In this document: in pieces, positions 8,547-16,449 of the stretch
How the letters are laid out: each line of letters opens with the position of its first letter
How positions within the stretch are numbered: the first letter of the stretch is position 1
NCBI GenBank assembly: GCA_024234595.1
Contig: JACKNZ010000012.1
Span: 49,338-113,337, forward strand
Origin: Moraxellaceae bacterium
GTDB taxonomy: Bacteria > Pseudomonadota > Gammaproteobacteria > Pseudomonadales > Moraxellaceae
Direction of reading: 5' to 3'
Length of the DNA: 64,000 nt
Notes under the pieces: model-generated
What the model saw: the letters and a program-made list of their open reading frames with translations, nothing else
Databases searched by the model: none
What the model was told of the DNA's origin: nothing
Made by a program: the position numbers and the translations under genes

Positions 8547-9827
8547 ATGACTACTACTGTACGTCGTGTTGCTATTATTGGCGGTAATCGTATTCCGTTT
8601 GCCCGTTCTAACGGTGCTTATGCCAATGTCTCTAACCAAGATATGTTAACAGCCGCCTTAAATGGTTTGGTCGAACGTTTTAGTTTACAAGGCGTTCGTG
8701 TTGGTGAAGTTGTGGCGGGTGCCGTATTAAAGCACAGCCGTGATTTTAACTTAACACGTGAATGTGTATTAAGCACCAAATTATCACCAGCAACCTCTGC
8801 TTATGATATTCAACAAGCATGTGGTACAGGTTTAGAAGCCGCCATTTTAGTGGCCAACAAAATTGCTTTAGGCCAAATCGAATGTGGTATTGCAGGTGGT
8901 GTAGATACAACCAGTGATGCACCTTTAGCGTTAAATGATGATTTACGTAAAATTTTACTCGAAATCAACCGTTCTAAAACCAATCAAGAACGTTTAAAAG
9001 CAGCCTTAAAAATTCGTCCAAAACATTTTGCACCCGAACAACCTAAAAATGGTGAGCCACGTACTGGTTTAGCCATGGGTGATCATGCTGCGATTACTGC
9101 TTTAGAGTGGGGTATTACTCGTGAAGACCAAGACCAATTAGCCTTTAACAGCCACAAAAATATGGCTGCTGCTTATGAGCGTGGTTTTTTTGATGATTTA
9201 GTGACTCCATTCCAAGGTTTAAAGCGCGACAACAATTTACGTAAGGATATTTCCTTAGAAAAATTAGCGACCTTAAAAACCTGTTTTGGTAAAGGTGAAG
9301 GCGCAACCATGACGCCAGCAAACTCCACACCATTAACCGATGGTGCTTCAGTGGTGTTATTGGCTTCTGAAGAGTGGGCAAAAGAGCGTGGTTTACCTGT
9401 ATTAGCGTATTTAAGCTTTACTGAAGTGGCTGCGGTTGATTTTGTGCATCAAAAAGAAGGCTTGTTAATGGCACCAGCTTATGCAGTGCCTCGTATGTTA
9501 GAGCGTGCAGGCTTGAAGTTACAAGATTTTGATTATTACGAAATCCACGAAGCCTTTGCGTCTCAAGTATTGTCAACCTTAAAAGCATGGGAAGACACCA
9601 AGTTCTGTAAAGAGCGTTTAGGGTTGAAAAAGCCTTTAGGTAAAATTGATCGTAGCAAATTAAATGTCAATGGTTCTTCTTTAGCCGCAGGTCATCCATT
9701 TGCAGCAACAGGTGGCCGTATCATTGCTACTTTAGCAAAAATGTTAAATGAAAAAGGCAGTGGTCGTGGCTTAGTGTCCATTTGTGCTGCGGGTGGTCAA
9801 GGTGTTGTGGCGATTATTGAAAAATAA
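8547..9827 (+). CDS. acetyl-CoA C-acyltransferase (thiolase; FadA2/FadI-like)
   Basis: Thiolase of 426 residues. Acyl-accepting Cys92 is in QQACGTGLEAA, the catalytic histidine His383 in SSLAAGHPFAATGG, and the second cysteine Cys413 in CAAGGQGV; EIHEAFASQ is also present. The start has GGAG nine bases upstream (TTTGGAGTAGAAAAAATG). It either cleaves 3-ketoacyl-CoA or condenses acetyl-CoA units; direction cannot be told from sequence. Divergent transcription from the reductase/hydratase pair suggests the three catalyse consecutive thioester steps: thiolysis or condensation, ketoreduction, and (R)-hydroxyacyl dehydration or hydration. Confidence 0.92.
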   Translation: MTTTVRRVAIIGGNRIPFARSNGAYANVSNQDMLTAALNGLVERFSLQGVRVGEVVAGAVLKHSRDFNLTRECVLSTKLSPATSAYDIQQACGTGLEAAILVANKIALGQIECGIAGGVDTTSDAPLALNDDLRKILLEINRSKTNQERLKAALKIRPKHFAPEQPKNGEPRTGLAMGDHAAITALEWGITREDQDQLAFNSHKNMAAAYERGFFDDLVTPFQGLKRDNNLRKDISLEKLATLKTCFGKGEGATMTPANSTPLTDGASVVLLASEEWAKERGLPVLAYLSFTEVAAVDFVHQKEGLLMAPAYAVPRMLERAGLKLQDFDYYEIHEAFASQVLSTLKAWEDTKFCKERLGLKKPLGKIDRSKLNVNGSSLAAGHPFAATGGRIIATLAKMLNEKGSGRGLVSICAAGGQGVVAIIEK

Positions 9828-9890
9828 TTTGGCACGAAAAAGTCTGCTTAGTCTTAAAGCCTGTTAGTTAAGAGGAAACCTTCCTTTTAA

Positions 9891-9948
9891 CTAACCCTTC
9901 GACTCCGCTCAGGGATCTTTTTTGCGCTGGCTGAGCATAGTCGAAGCC
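9891..9948. repeat. REP-like palindrome (CTTCGAC...GCTCAGGG family), copy 2
   Basis: CCCTTCGACTCCGCTCAGGG is followed by CTGAGCATAGTCGAAG, an imperfect inverted repeat. It lies 63 bp downstream of the thiolase stop and matches the copy at 6771. Confidence 0.65.
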
Positions 9949-10050
9949 TATTTTGATGTGGTTATATTTGGGTGATTCAGGAAAAAATCTTGAATTTCAA
10001 AACATCAATAGCTGCTAGTCTTTCAAAGGGGGGATGCTTCTTTCTTTTTA

Positions 10051-10074
10051 AAACTTACGCGCGTATCGCTTATA
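10051..10074. repeat. remnant left end of the miniature inverted-repeat element
   Basis: AAACTTACGCGCGTATCGCTTATA matches the left arm of copy A (GGACTTACGCGGTTATCGCTTAT) with a few changes. No right end is nearby. This looks like a decayed copy. Confidence 0.45.
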
Positions 10075-10220
10075 AAAATCTCTTTAGGTGCAATAAAAAG
10101 TCAAATTATGACAACTGCTGCCTGTTTTTGACATTTCCCGTCTTGCTCAAAACCATTATCTATCTTATATATAATAAAAATAAACCTTTGTATTATTAAG
10201 AATCAAAATAAGGATATGTT

Positions 10221-11714
10221 ATGTTTTCGATGACTTCCTCCACTCATGCCGAATTAGTCAGTTTTTGGTCTGAAGAGGGCAGTATTAACAAAACGATGCT
10301 TTTTGACGACTTTGATGCCGTATTGTCAGGTATGGCTCCGTTGTCACAATATGCCAAACAAAAAAAGTTTGCTGCCTATATACAGTTAGATGATGCCTTA
10401 ATCATCAAAGGCGTGGTGTTATTTACCATTACTTTTGATAAGTCAGGTTATCCCGAAAGTGGTTGGAATATTCCACTAGATAATTTATTAGAGGTGGCAG
10501 GTTTAGGGCCAGACTTGGGTCAAGGGCCGATTCGTCTTGTGTGTCGTAGTCAATGTCCTATTTCATGGCATGCGCCACGTTTGTGGAATCCTTTGATGGA
10601 GGCAGACTCCAATACCTTTGCCCAGATTCAACAAGCCTTACCTGATGCTTGCCAGCGTTTGGGGATTCGTCCTTCTAAAATGGCCGCTGTTGCCTCGGCC
10701 AAAAAAAGTGCCAGTCTCAGTTTTACCGCGACGGGTATTCCTGTCTTAACTGATGAAGCCTTGCAATCTGCAACGGTGGTTAAAACACAACAACAGCAAA
10801 AACAGCAACAAATCCAAGAACTAGAACAAAAAATTCAAGATTTAAACTTACAATTACAAGCAACCGTTGCCGAAAAAGAAGAGCAATTACAATTACAATC
10901 TTATGTGCATCAACAACAATTAGAAATTTTGCAAACGCAAAATATGAAATTGGTTGAGCAGCAAAAAACCATAAAAAATAAATACGAAACACAAAAAGAG
11001 CGTTTGGAGGCTCTGACTGGACAGGTGTCGAGCTTGTCGGGCATTGAAGAAAGCTTACGTCAAGAACGAGCCGTTCATCAAAAACAATTAAAAGAATTGC
11101 AACAAGCACTTAGCACGACAGGTGAACAAAAACAACACATTGCGACGCTGCTTGCTAATAAAGATGAAGAATATCAAACTCGAATTAACCGTCTTAAACA
11201 AGAGCATTTGTTGACTTTAGATAAGCGTTTAGAAGAAGAAGCCTCTCGTTATTTACTGAGCGTTAAATCACTGAATGCCGAAATAAACGAACTTAACAAT
11301 ACCATTAACGAATTAGAGGAGCAGTTAGAAAATACGAAGCGGGAACATACCCAAGTCCAAGAATCAAGTGCGGATAAATTCTTATTGCAGCTTGAAGGAA
11401 TTGGCATGAATTTTGTTGTATATCATGCGGGGGTAGGTAATTTGTCGGTGCCAGTGGCAGATTTAGTCAGTTACTTACAAAATCCGCTGGTATATGTTGC
11501 CAAAAAATGTCTAGTCAGCGAAACGCATTATCGCCAATGGCTACAGCATTATGAAAATCCACGTTGTTCAGCACCCATTGGTGAAGGACAATGTTGTCAG
11601 GCACGCCTGATTCGTACCGACTCACCAAGTCGTTTTGTGGTAGGTCAATCAGACCGTTGTGCAAGGCATCAGGGGGCAGATACAGCGATAATCAATGTTC
11701 TCAAGTTTAATTAG
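10221..11714 (+). CDS. unrecognised coiled-coil protein with Cys-rich C-terminal domain
   Basis: I do not recognise this 497-residue protein. AAGGA lies six bases before the ATG. Residues 1-165 form a globular, non-membrane region with conserved-looking patches (SFWSEEGSINKTMLFDDFDA and RLVCRSQCPISWHAPRLW). Residues about 186-390 are one long Gln/Glu/Lys coiled coil. The last 100 residues are globular, with five cysteines and a histidine in CSAPIGEGQCCQAR and SDRCARHQG, possibly a metal site. No signal peptide is seen, so it is probably cytosolic. The next gene (cNMP-binding/rhodanese) starts only 8 bp after it, so the two are likely co-transcribed. The layout could suit a structural or tethering role; that is inference. 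Confidence 0.8.
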   Translation: MFSMTSSTHAELVSFWSEEGSINKTMLFDDFDAVLSGMAPLSQYAKQKKFAAYIQLDDALIIKGVVLFTITFDKSGYPESGWNIPLDNLLEVAGLGPDLGQGPIRLVCRSQCPISWHAPRLWNPLMEADSNTFAQIQQALPDACQRLGIRPSKMAAVASAKKSASLSFTATGIPVLTDEALQSATVVKTQQQQKQQQIQELEQKIQDLNLQLQATVAEKEEQLQLQSYVHQQQLEILQTQNMKLVEQQKTIKNKYETQKERLEALTGQVSSLSGIEESLRQERAVHQKQLKELQQALSTTGEQKQHIATLLANKDEEYQTRINRLKQEHLLTLDKRLEEEASRYLLSVKSLNAEINELNNTINELEEQLENTKREHTQVQESSADKFLLQLEGIGMNFVVYHAGVGNLSVPVADLVSYLQNPLVYVAKKCLVSETHYRQWLQHYENPRCSAPIGEGQCCQARLIRTDSPSRFVVGQSDRCARHQGADTAIINVLKFN

Positions 11715-11722
11715 GTGTAGTG

Positions 11723-12802
11723 ATGGGCATAATGATGACAACAACGCTCACAATAGATGTACTACATAATTTTACGCCACTTAACGCACTTTCTGAGCAA
11801 CGCTTAAAAGATGTATTAGCAGGGTGTTATGTTGAGACCATCAAACCGCAAACGACCTTAATCAACTATGGTGATTGTGACGATAAAGCCATTTTTTTGT
11901 TGAGTGGTCAGTTAGCCTTAACCGATTATCAAGGCAATACCACTATTTTAGATGCCTTGGATTCTGCTGCTAATTATCCGATTATCCCTTCTAAACCGCG
12001 TCAATTTACGGTAACTGCTCAAAAAACTTGCAATATTTTGGCGGTCAATCAGCAAAAACTACAAGATGCCCTGCTATGGGAGCAAAGTCTAGGCAGTTTG
12101 GCCAAAACATTATTTGCACAACTACCAGCGCATATGGATAAAGATTGGGTATTGCGCTTATTGGAGTCGCGAGTATTTTATTGTTTGCCTCCGTTAAATA
12201 TTTTAGAGCTATTACAAGCCTTACAATCTATCCCTGTTTTAAAAGACCAAAAAATTATTAGCTTGGGCGATATGGCTGATTGCTGTTATTTTATTAAAGA
12301 AGGTAAAGCAAAAGTCTGTCAGAGTATTGATGGTGAATACTTAACGGTGGCCTATTTGGGCAAGGGGGCTTTTTTTGGTGAAGAAGGCTTGTTAAGTGAT
12401 GCCCCACGTAATGCCGATGTCGTGATGTTAGAAGATGGCGAGCTGATGCGTCTCGACAAAAAACATTTTGATAGATTGCTTAAAAAACCGACTTTACAAG
12501 CATTAAGTTTTGCATTGGCACAACAACAGGTAGATTATCAAGAAGCCGTTTGGCTTGATGTACGTTTGGCGGAAGAGTATCAACAAAGCCACCTAAAAGA
12601 CGCCTTGCATTTAGCATTGCCCGATGTGCGCCTTAAAGCACGTCAGTTGCCGCTCAGTCAACATTATATTATTTGTTGCGATAATGGCCAACGTAGTGCC
12701 GCAGCTGCATTTTTATTAGGAATTCAAGGGTATAATGCCACGGTTTTAATGGGCGGCTTAGACGAATTGTCTAGTCAAGAACGTGAGCAATATATGGTGT
12801 AA
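11723..12802 (+). CDS. tandem cyclic-nucleotide-binding domain protein with C-terminal rhodanese
   Basis: 359 residues, with two Crp-like beta-roll domains followed by a rhodanese domain. The first (about 10-110) has a degenerate phosphate cassette. The second (about 155-260) keeps FFGEEGLLSDAPRNADV, matching the GE...R.A ligand-binding pattern, so it may bind cAMP, cGMP or c-di-GMP. The rhodanese part (about 275-355) has LDVRLAEEYQQSHL and the active-site loop CDNGQRS with its cysteine. There is no HTH or membrane segment. Among GTG (11720) and several ATGs, the ATG at 11723 is best spaced from AGGTG. Follows the coiled-coil gene by 8 bp and precedes nadK by 45 bp. Confidence 0.85.
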   Translation: MGIMMTTTLTIDVLHNFTPLNALSEQRLKDVLAGCYVETIKPQTTLINYGDCDDKAIFLLSGQLALTDYQGNTTILDALDSAANYPIIPSKPRQFTVTAQKTCNILAVNQQKLQDALLWEQSLGSLAKTLFAQLPAHMDKDWVLRLLESRVFYCLPPLNILELLQALQSIPVLKDQKIISLGDMADCCYFIKEGKAKVCQSIDGEYLTVAYLGKGAFFGEEGLLSDAPRNADVVMLEDGELMRLDKKHFDRLLKKPTLQALSFALAQQQVDYQEAVWLDVRLAEEYQQSHLKDALHLALPDVRLKARQLPLSQHYIICCDNGQRSAAAAFLLGIQGYNATVLMGGLDELSSQEREQYMV

Positions 12803-12847
12803 TTATGTCGGCTATCAAGGCTGTGTAATTACAGCTGAGAGTAGGAC

Positions 12848-13738
12848 ATGATTAAAGATAGTTTTCGTAATGTCGGCTTAATAGGTCGTCCTCAAAGTTC
12901 TTTAGTGGTCGACACCTTAAATTTGCTTGAAGAGTATCTGACTCATGAAGGATTGACCGTCATTTATGATGAAGATACTGCTAAACTGATGCACAAATCG
13001 GGTATGCAAGTATCTTCTCGTGCCTTGTTGGGTGAAGTGTGCGATTTGGTTATTGTGGTAGGTGGCGATGGCACGTTACTTCATGCTGCACGTTCTTTAG
13101 CACGTTATAATGTGCCTGTTTTAGGTGTCAACCGTGGTCGTTTGGGCTTTTTAACCGATATTAGCCCCGATGATGTTATCAATAAAGTCTCTGCGGTGTT
13201 AAATGGCCAATACACTGTTGACCAACGTTTTTTATTAAATCTTGAGGCGCGCTCAAACGGCAATCGAATAGGCGAAGCATTGGCTCTTAATGATGTGGTA
13301 TTGCACGCTGGTAAGTCGGTGCATATGTTGGAATTTGAACTTTATATCGAAGGTCAATTTGTTTATCGTCAGCGTTCTGACGGTCTGATTGTGGCCACAC
13401 CCACGGGTTCAACGGCTTACGCCTTGTCGGGTGGTGGGCCCATTATGCACCCCAAATTAGATGCGATTGTGTTAGTGCCAATGCATCCTCATACCTTGTC
13501 TAGCCGCCCGATTGTGGTGGATGGTGACAGCGAAATCAAAATCAAAATTACCGAAACGACTTTGCGTCCCTTAGTCAGTCCCGATGGCCAGTCAGGATTA
13601 AGTCTTAATGCAGGTGATTGGGTTTATATCACCAAACATCCATTTAAGCTAAAATTGATACATCCTGCTGGCTATGATTTTTATGCGGCTTGTCGTACCA
13701 AATTAGGCTGGGTTAATCCGATTAGAGGAGATGAATAA
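12848..13738 (+). CDS. nadK: NAD kinase
   Basis: NadK phosphorylates NAD to NADP with ATP in the cytosol. It is 296 residues, the usual length. The GGDGT motif is at 72-76 (VVGGDGTLLHA), the conserved DGLIVATPTGSTAYALSGGG is at about 176-195, and MHPHTLSSRPIVV follows. The stop abuts the start of the DUF1315 gene (TAAATG), and the Shine-Dalgarno GAGGAG for that gene lies inside the nadK 3' end, so the two are coupled. Confidence 0.97.
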   Translation: MIKDSFRNVGLIGRPQSSLVVDTLNLLEEYLTHEGLTVIYDEDTAKLMHKSGMQVSSRALLGEVCDLVIVVGGDGTLLHAARSLARYNVPVLGVNRGRLGFLTDISPDDVINKVSAVLNGQYTVDQRFLLNLEARSNGNRIGEALALNDVVLHAGKSVHMLEFELYIEGQFVYRQRSDGLIVATPTGSTAYALSGGGPIMHPKLDAIVLVPMHPHTLSSRPIVVDGDSEIKIKITETTLRPLVSPDGQSGLSLNAGDWVYITKHPFKLKLIHPAGYDFYAACRTKLGWVNPIRGDE

Positions 13739-14014
13739 ATGAATCAAGAAACTGTTGATGCTATGTTGGCTGCTTTAAATCCCGACATTGTCGCGAATTT
13801 TAAGCAGGCAATCGCACTGGGTAAATGGGCAGATGGTCGCCGTTTAAGTGAGGAGCAAAAAGAAACTTGTATGCAAGCCGTGTTATTGTGGGAAATGCAG
13901 CATTTACCCGAGCAGGAGCGTACAGGTTATATTCATAAAGCCAAAAAAGACGGTGAGGCGTGTGAAAGTCCGCATGACCATCATCAAGAGCAGCAAGTTA
14001 AGTTTGTGCATTAG
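13739..14014 (+). CDS. DUF1315 family protein (YeaC-like)
   Basis: A 91-residue soluble protein starting MNQETVDAMLAALNPDIVANF, with KWADGRRLSEEQKETCMQAV, a pattern characteristic of DUF1315 (E. coli YeaC). The tail HDHHQEQQVKFVH is histidine-rich. The start directly follows the nadK stop, with GAGGAG upstream. The function of the family is not established; coupling to nadK is what the sequence shows. Confidence 0.82.
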   Translation: MNQETVDAMLAALNPDIVANFKQAIALGKWADGRRLSEEQKETCMQAVLLWEMQHLPEQERTGYIHKAKKDGEACESPHDHHQEQQVKFVH

Positions 14015-14018
14015 CCAT

Positions 14019-14028
14019 TAGGACTTAC
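14019..14028. repeat. possible remnant end of the miniature inverted-repeat element
   Basis: TAGGACTTAC matches the first ten bases of the element terminus. It lies in the 37-bp gap before the DUF29 gene and then diverges (AGCTTTATC). Ten bases alone is weak evidence. Confidence 0.3.
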
Positions 14029-14051
14029 AGCTTTATCATGAGGACACCACC

Positions 14052-14483
14052 ATGTCGATTGCGTATGAAAAAGATATTATCGCTTGGTCAAATGAACAAG
14101 CCGCGTTAATTCGTGCTCGTCGATTTGATTTGCTTGATTTGGAACATATTGCCGAGGAGATTGAAGACGTGGGCAAAAGCGAAAAACGTGAGTTAGCAAG
14201 TCGTATGGCCGTTTTATTATCGCATTTGCTTAAATGGCAATTTCAATCAGGTAGGCGTGGAGCAAGTTGGCAAAGAACAATTAAGGAGCAACGCAAAGCT
14301 ATTATTCTTGAAATTAAAAGCACCCCTAGCCTTAAAGTATCTTTAAACGATAAAGACTGGATTGATAAAGTTTGGGCGGATGCGGTTGCTAAGGCAGGTG
14401 ATGAGACTGGTTTAGATGTTTTTCCAGAGTCTTGCTCATGGACAGCTGAACAAATTTTAGATGCAGACTTTTTGCCTGATTAA
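14052..14483 (+). CDS. DUF29 family protein
   Basis: 143 residues, with the DUF29 hallmark pattern: YEKDIIAWSNEQAALIRARR, DLEHIAEEIEDVGKSEKREL, then HLLKWQFQS and WQRTIKEQR. The family is small, helical and of unknown function, sporadic in proteobacteria and abundant in cyanobacteria, which suggests transfer. The start has GAGGACACCACC before it. It converges on nth with a 7-bp gap. A decayed repeat end just upstream may mark where the gene joined this locus. Confidence 0.85.
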   Translation: MSIAYEKDIIAWSNEQAALIRARRFDLLDLEHIAEEIEDVGKSEKRELASRMAVLLSHLLKWQFQSGRRGASWQRTIKEQRKAIILEIKSTPSLKVSLNDKDWIDKVWADAVAKAGDETGLDVFPESCSWTAEQILDADFLPD

Positions 14484-14490
14484 CGACAAT

Positions 14491-15120
14491 CTAGTGTTTA
14501 CTAGGACACAAATCGGCCAATAAACACGATGCACATTGCGGTTTACGTGCGGTACACACATAACGACCATGCAAAATTAACCAATGATGTGCATCTAATT
14601 TATACTCGTTTGGCACACACGCCAATAATTGCTTCTCTACGCCATCAACTGTTTTAGAATTAGCTAAGCCAAGACGATTAGCGACTCTAAAAATATGGGT
14701 ATCAACGGCAATAGTCGGCTCACCAAAAGCAGTATTAAGCACGACATTCGCTGTTTTACGTCCTACGCCAGCCAATGCTTCTAAGGCTTCGCGCTGATTG
14801 GGCACTTCACCGTTATGTTGTTGAATCAACATATCACAGGTTTTAATAATATTAGCCGCTTTACTGTTATATAAACCAATGGTTTTAATATAACTTTTTA
14901 AGCCATCTAAGCCTAAATCTAAAATAGCTTGTGGGGTATTGGCCACTTGATAGAGTTTTTGAGTGGCTTTGTTGACGCTGACATCGGTTGCTTGGGCAGA
15001 CAAAATTACCGCAATCAATAACTCAAAAGGCGAGTGATAAACCAATTCGGTGGTAGGGTGAGGGTTTTGTGCTTGTAAACGCGCAAAAATCTGATGAATG
15101 TTAGCTGATGAATTGCCCAT
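14491..15120 (-). CDS. nth: endonuclease III
   Basis: A bifunctional DNA glycosylase/AP lyase removing oxidised pyrimidines in base-excision repair. 209 residues. The helix-hairpin-helix LAGVGRKTANVVLNTAFG carries catalytic Lys122, with Asp140 in IAVDTHIFRV. The [4Fe-4S] ligands are Cys189, Cys196, Cys199 and Cys205 (C-x6-C-x2-C-x5-C). The start lies one base after the rnfE stop (TAATATG), so it ends the rnf operon, as is common in gammaproteobacteria. Confidence 0.97.
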   Translation of the reverse strand: MGNSSANIHQIFARLQAQNPHPTTELVYHSPFELLIAVILSAQATDVSVNKATQKLYQVANTPQAILDLGLDGLKSYIKTIGLYNSKAANIIKTCDMLIQQHNGEVPNQREALEALAGVGRKTANVVLNTAFGEPTIAVDTHIFRVANRLGLANSKTVDGVEKQLLACVPNEYKLDAHHWLILHGRYVCTARKPQCASCLLADLCPSKH

Positions 15121-15121
15121 A

Positions 15122-15832
15122 TTAACTGATATGACCTGTAGTACGCACGCGTTTACTGCCTATCTGTGCTATTTGAGCGTTGGCGGCTTGTTTTTGTTTA
15201 ATAACATCATCAATCACATTTTTAGCAGCAATAATCAAGCCTAAACCCACAAAAGCACTTGGCGGTAACACAAAAAACAAAAACTTTTTATAATCAGGAA
15301 TTGTCAGCGTCCACAACTTTGCAATATCGCCAAATAATAAGTGCATATTGGCAAATAATGTGCCATTACCTAATAATTCTCGCATTGCACCTAATAATAT
15401 CAACACTAGCGTGAAGCCAATACCAACCATCAAACCATCAAAAGTAGCTAAACGCGTATTATGTTTAGAGGCAAAGGCTTCGGCACGACCTAATAAGGCA
15501 CAGTTGGTCACAATCAAAGGAATAAAAATGCCCAATGCTTGATAAAGTTGATAGGTAAAGGCGTGCATAATCAATTCGATACAAGACACAAATGAAGCAA
15601 TAATCAACACAAATATCGGCAAGCGTAAGGTGTTAGGAATATGATGGCGAATTAACGAAACAGCCGCATTAGAGCTTGCCAATGCCAGTGTGGTTGCTAA
15701 GCCTAAACTAAGGGCGTTAACGACAGAGTTAGAGCAAGCCAATAACGGACACAAACCTAATAATTGAACGGTGGCGGTATTATTGTGCCATAGGCCATCT
15801 AAGGCAATTTTTTGGTAACTCATCTCGCTCAT
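15122..15832 (-). CDS. rnfE: Rnf/Rsx electron transport complex subunit E
   Basis: An integral inner-membrane subunit of the Rnf (Rsx) complex, which couples ferredoxin/NADH electron transfer to ion movement, or in E. coli reduces SoxR. 236 residues with about six hydrophobic segments. Hallmarks are GLCPLLACSNSVVNALSLG near the N-terminus, IVTNCALLGRAEAFAS, and PPSAFVGLGLIIAAKN near the C-terminus. It overlaps rnfG by four bases (ATGA). The conserved cysteines in LLACS and NCALLG are present. Confidence 0.95.
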   Translation of the reverse strand: MSEMSYQKIALDGLWHNNTATVQLLGLCPLLACSNSVVNALSLGLATTLALASSNAAVSLIRHHIPNTLRLPIFVLIIASFVSCIELIMHAFTYQLYQALGIFIPLIVTNCALLGRAEAFASKHNTRLATFDGLMVGIGFTLVLILLGAMRELLGNGTLFANMHLLFGDIAKLWTLTIPDYKKFLFFVLPPSAFVGLGLIIAAKNVIDDVIKQKQAANAQIAQIGSKRVRTTGHIS

Positions 15833-16449
15833 GTGCGGCTCGGTAAAAATAAAGTGGTTTGATGTTGCTGATAATACAGAAGGGCATTGTGGACGGCTTT
15901 GACAACAGCGCGTGGTGTAATGGTTGCACCTGTCAGTTGGTCAAATTGGCCACCATCACGTTTTACTTTCCAAAGCGGTGTGTTTTGGAGTGAACGGCCA
16001 TTAAAATTATCTATCCAATCAGATTTTGTTTTTTCAATGGCATCGCCTAAACCTGCGGTTTCTTTGTGACTAATCACTCTAACGCCTAACAAAGAACCAT
16101 CTTCTTTAATAGCTACCAATAGTTTTATGTTGCCACTATAACCATCAGGAGCAAGCACAGGCAAGATAACGGCAATATTTTGGTCATTCAGTCGTGCCCG
16201 ATAAGCGGTTTCGGTTTGAGTGAGGTGCAAATAGCGAGTGTCTTGTACAGCAATGATGTCTTCTAATAAGATGTTATTGTAAATTTCGCTTGGTACTAAC
16301 TCATTTAATGACTCTAGTAAGTGTTGTTGTTCGCTGTGTGCAATTTTATCGGCTGTGAGTAGATGTACCCCTGCAATCAATGCTGTTGTAAGAGCCGCAA
16401 ATATTCCCAAACGCAAGCCATTATTGATGATTAGTTTGTCTAAACTCAT
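15829..16449 (-). CDS. rnfG: Rnf/Rsx electron transport complex subunit G
   Basis: A periplasm-facing flavoprotein subunit. 206 residues, with one N-terminal membrane anchor (LGIFAALTTALIAGVHLL), then an FMN-binding domain. The covalent FMN threonine is in LTGATITPRAVV (Thr178), matching the S/TGATxT/S flavinylation motif. Other marks are YSGNIKLLVAIKEDGSLLGV and HKETAGLGDAIE. It overlaps both rnfD (upstream) and rnfE (downstream) by 4 bp each, so the three are translationally coupled. Confidence 0.95.
   Translation of the reverse strand: MSLDKLIINNGLRLGIFAALTTALIAGVHLLTADKIAHSEQQHLLESLNELVPSEIYNNILLEDIIAVQDTRYLHLTQTETAYRARLNDQNIAVILPVLAPDGYSGNIKLLVAIKEDGSLLGVRVISHKETAGLGDAIEKTKSDWIDNFNGRSLQNTPLWKVKRDGGQFDQLTGATITPRAVVKAVHNALLYYQQHQTTLFLPSRT

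Larger units (their letters stand above)
9828..10220. other. 393-bp intergenic region with REP palindrome and element remnant
   Basis: The region contains a REP-like palindrome (9891-9948) and a decayed left end of the TAGGACTTACGC element (10051-10074). The AT-rich stretch before the next gene includes ATTATCTATCTTATATATAATAAAAATAAACC. An open frame of 75 codons within it has a repeat-derived composition and no family resemblance, so I do not call it a gene. Confidence 0.5.

Noticed and set aside
9972..10199. 75-codon open frame before the coiled-coil gene
   Set aside because: It crosses a decayed repeat end, has no ribosome site, and its composition and residue content do not look like a protein; treated as intergenic.
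10780..11400. Low-complexity repeat tract in the coiled-coil gene
   Set aside because: CAA/GAA-rich DNA reflects Gln/Glu heptads of a coiled coil; there is no exact tandem repeat unit.
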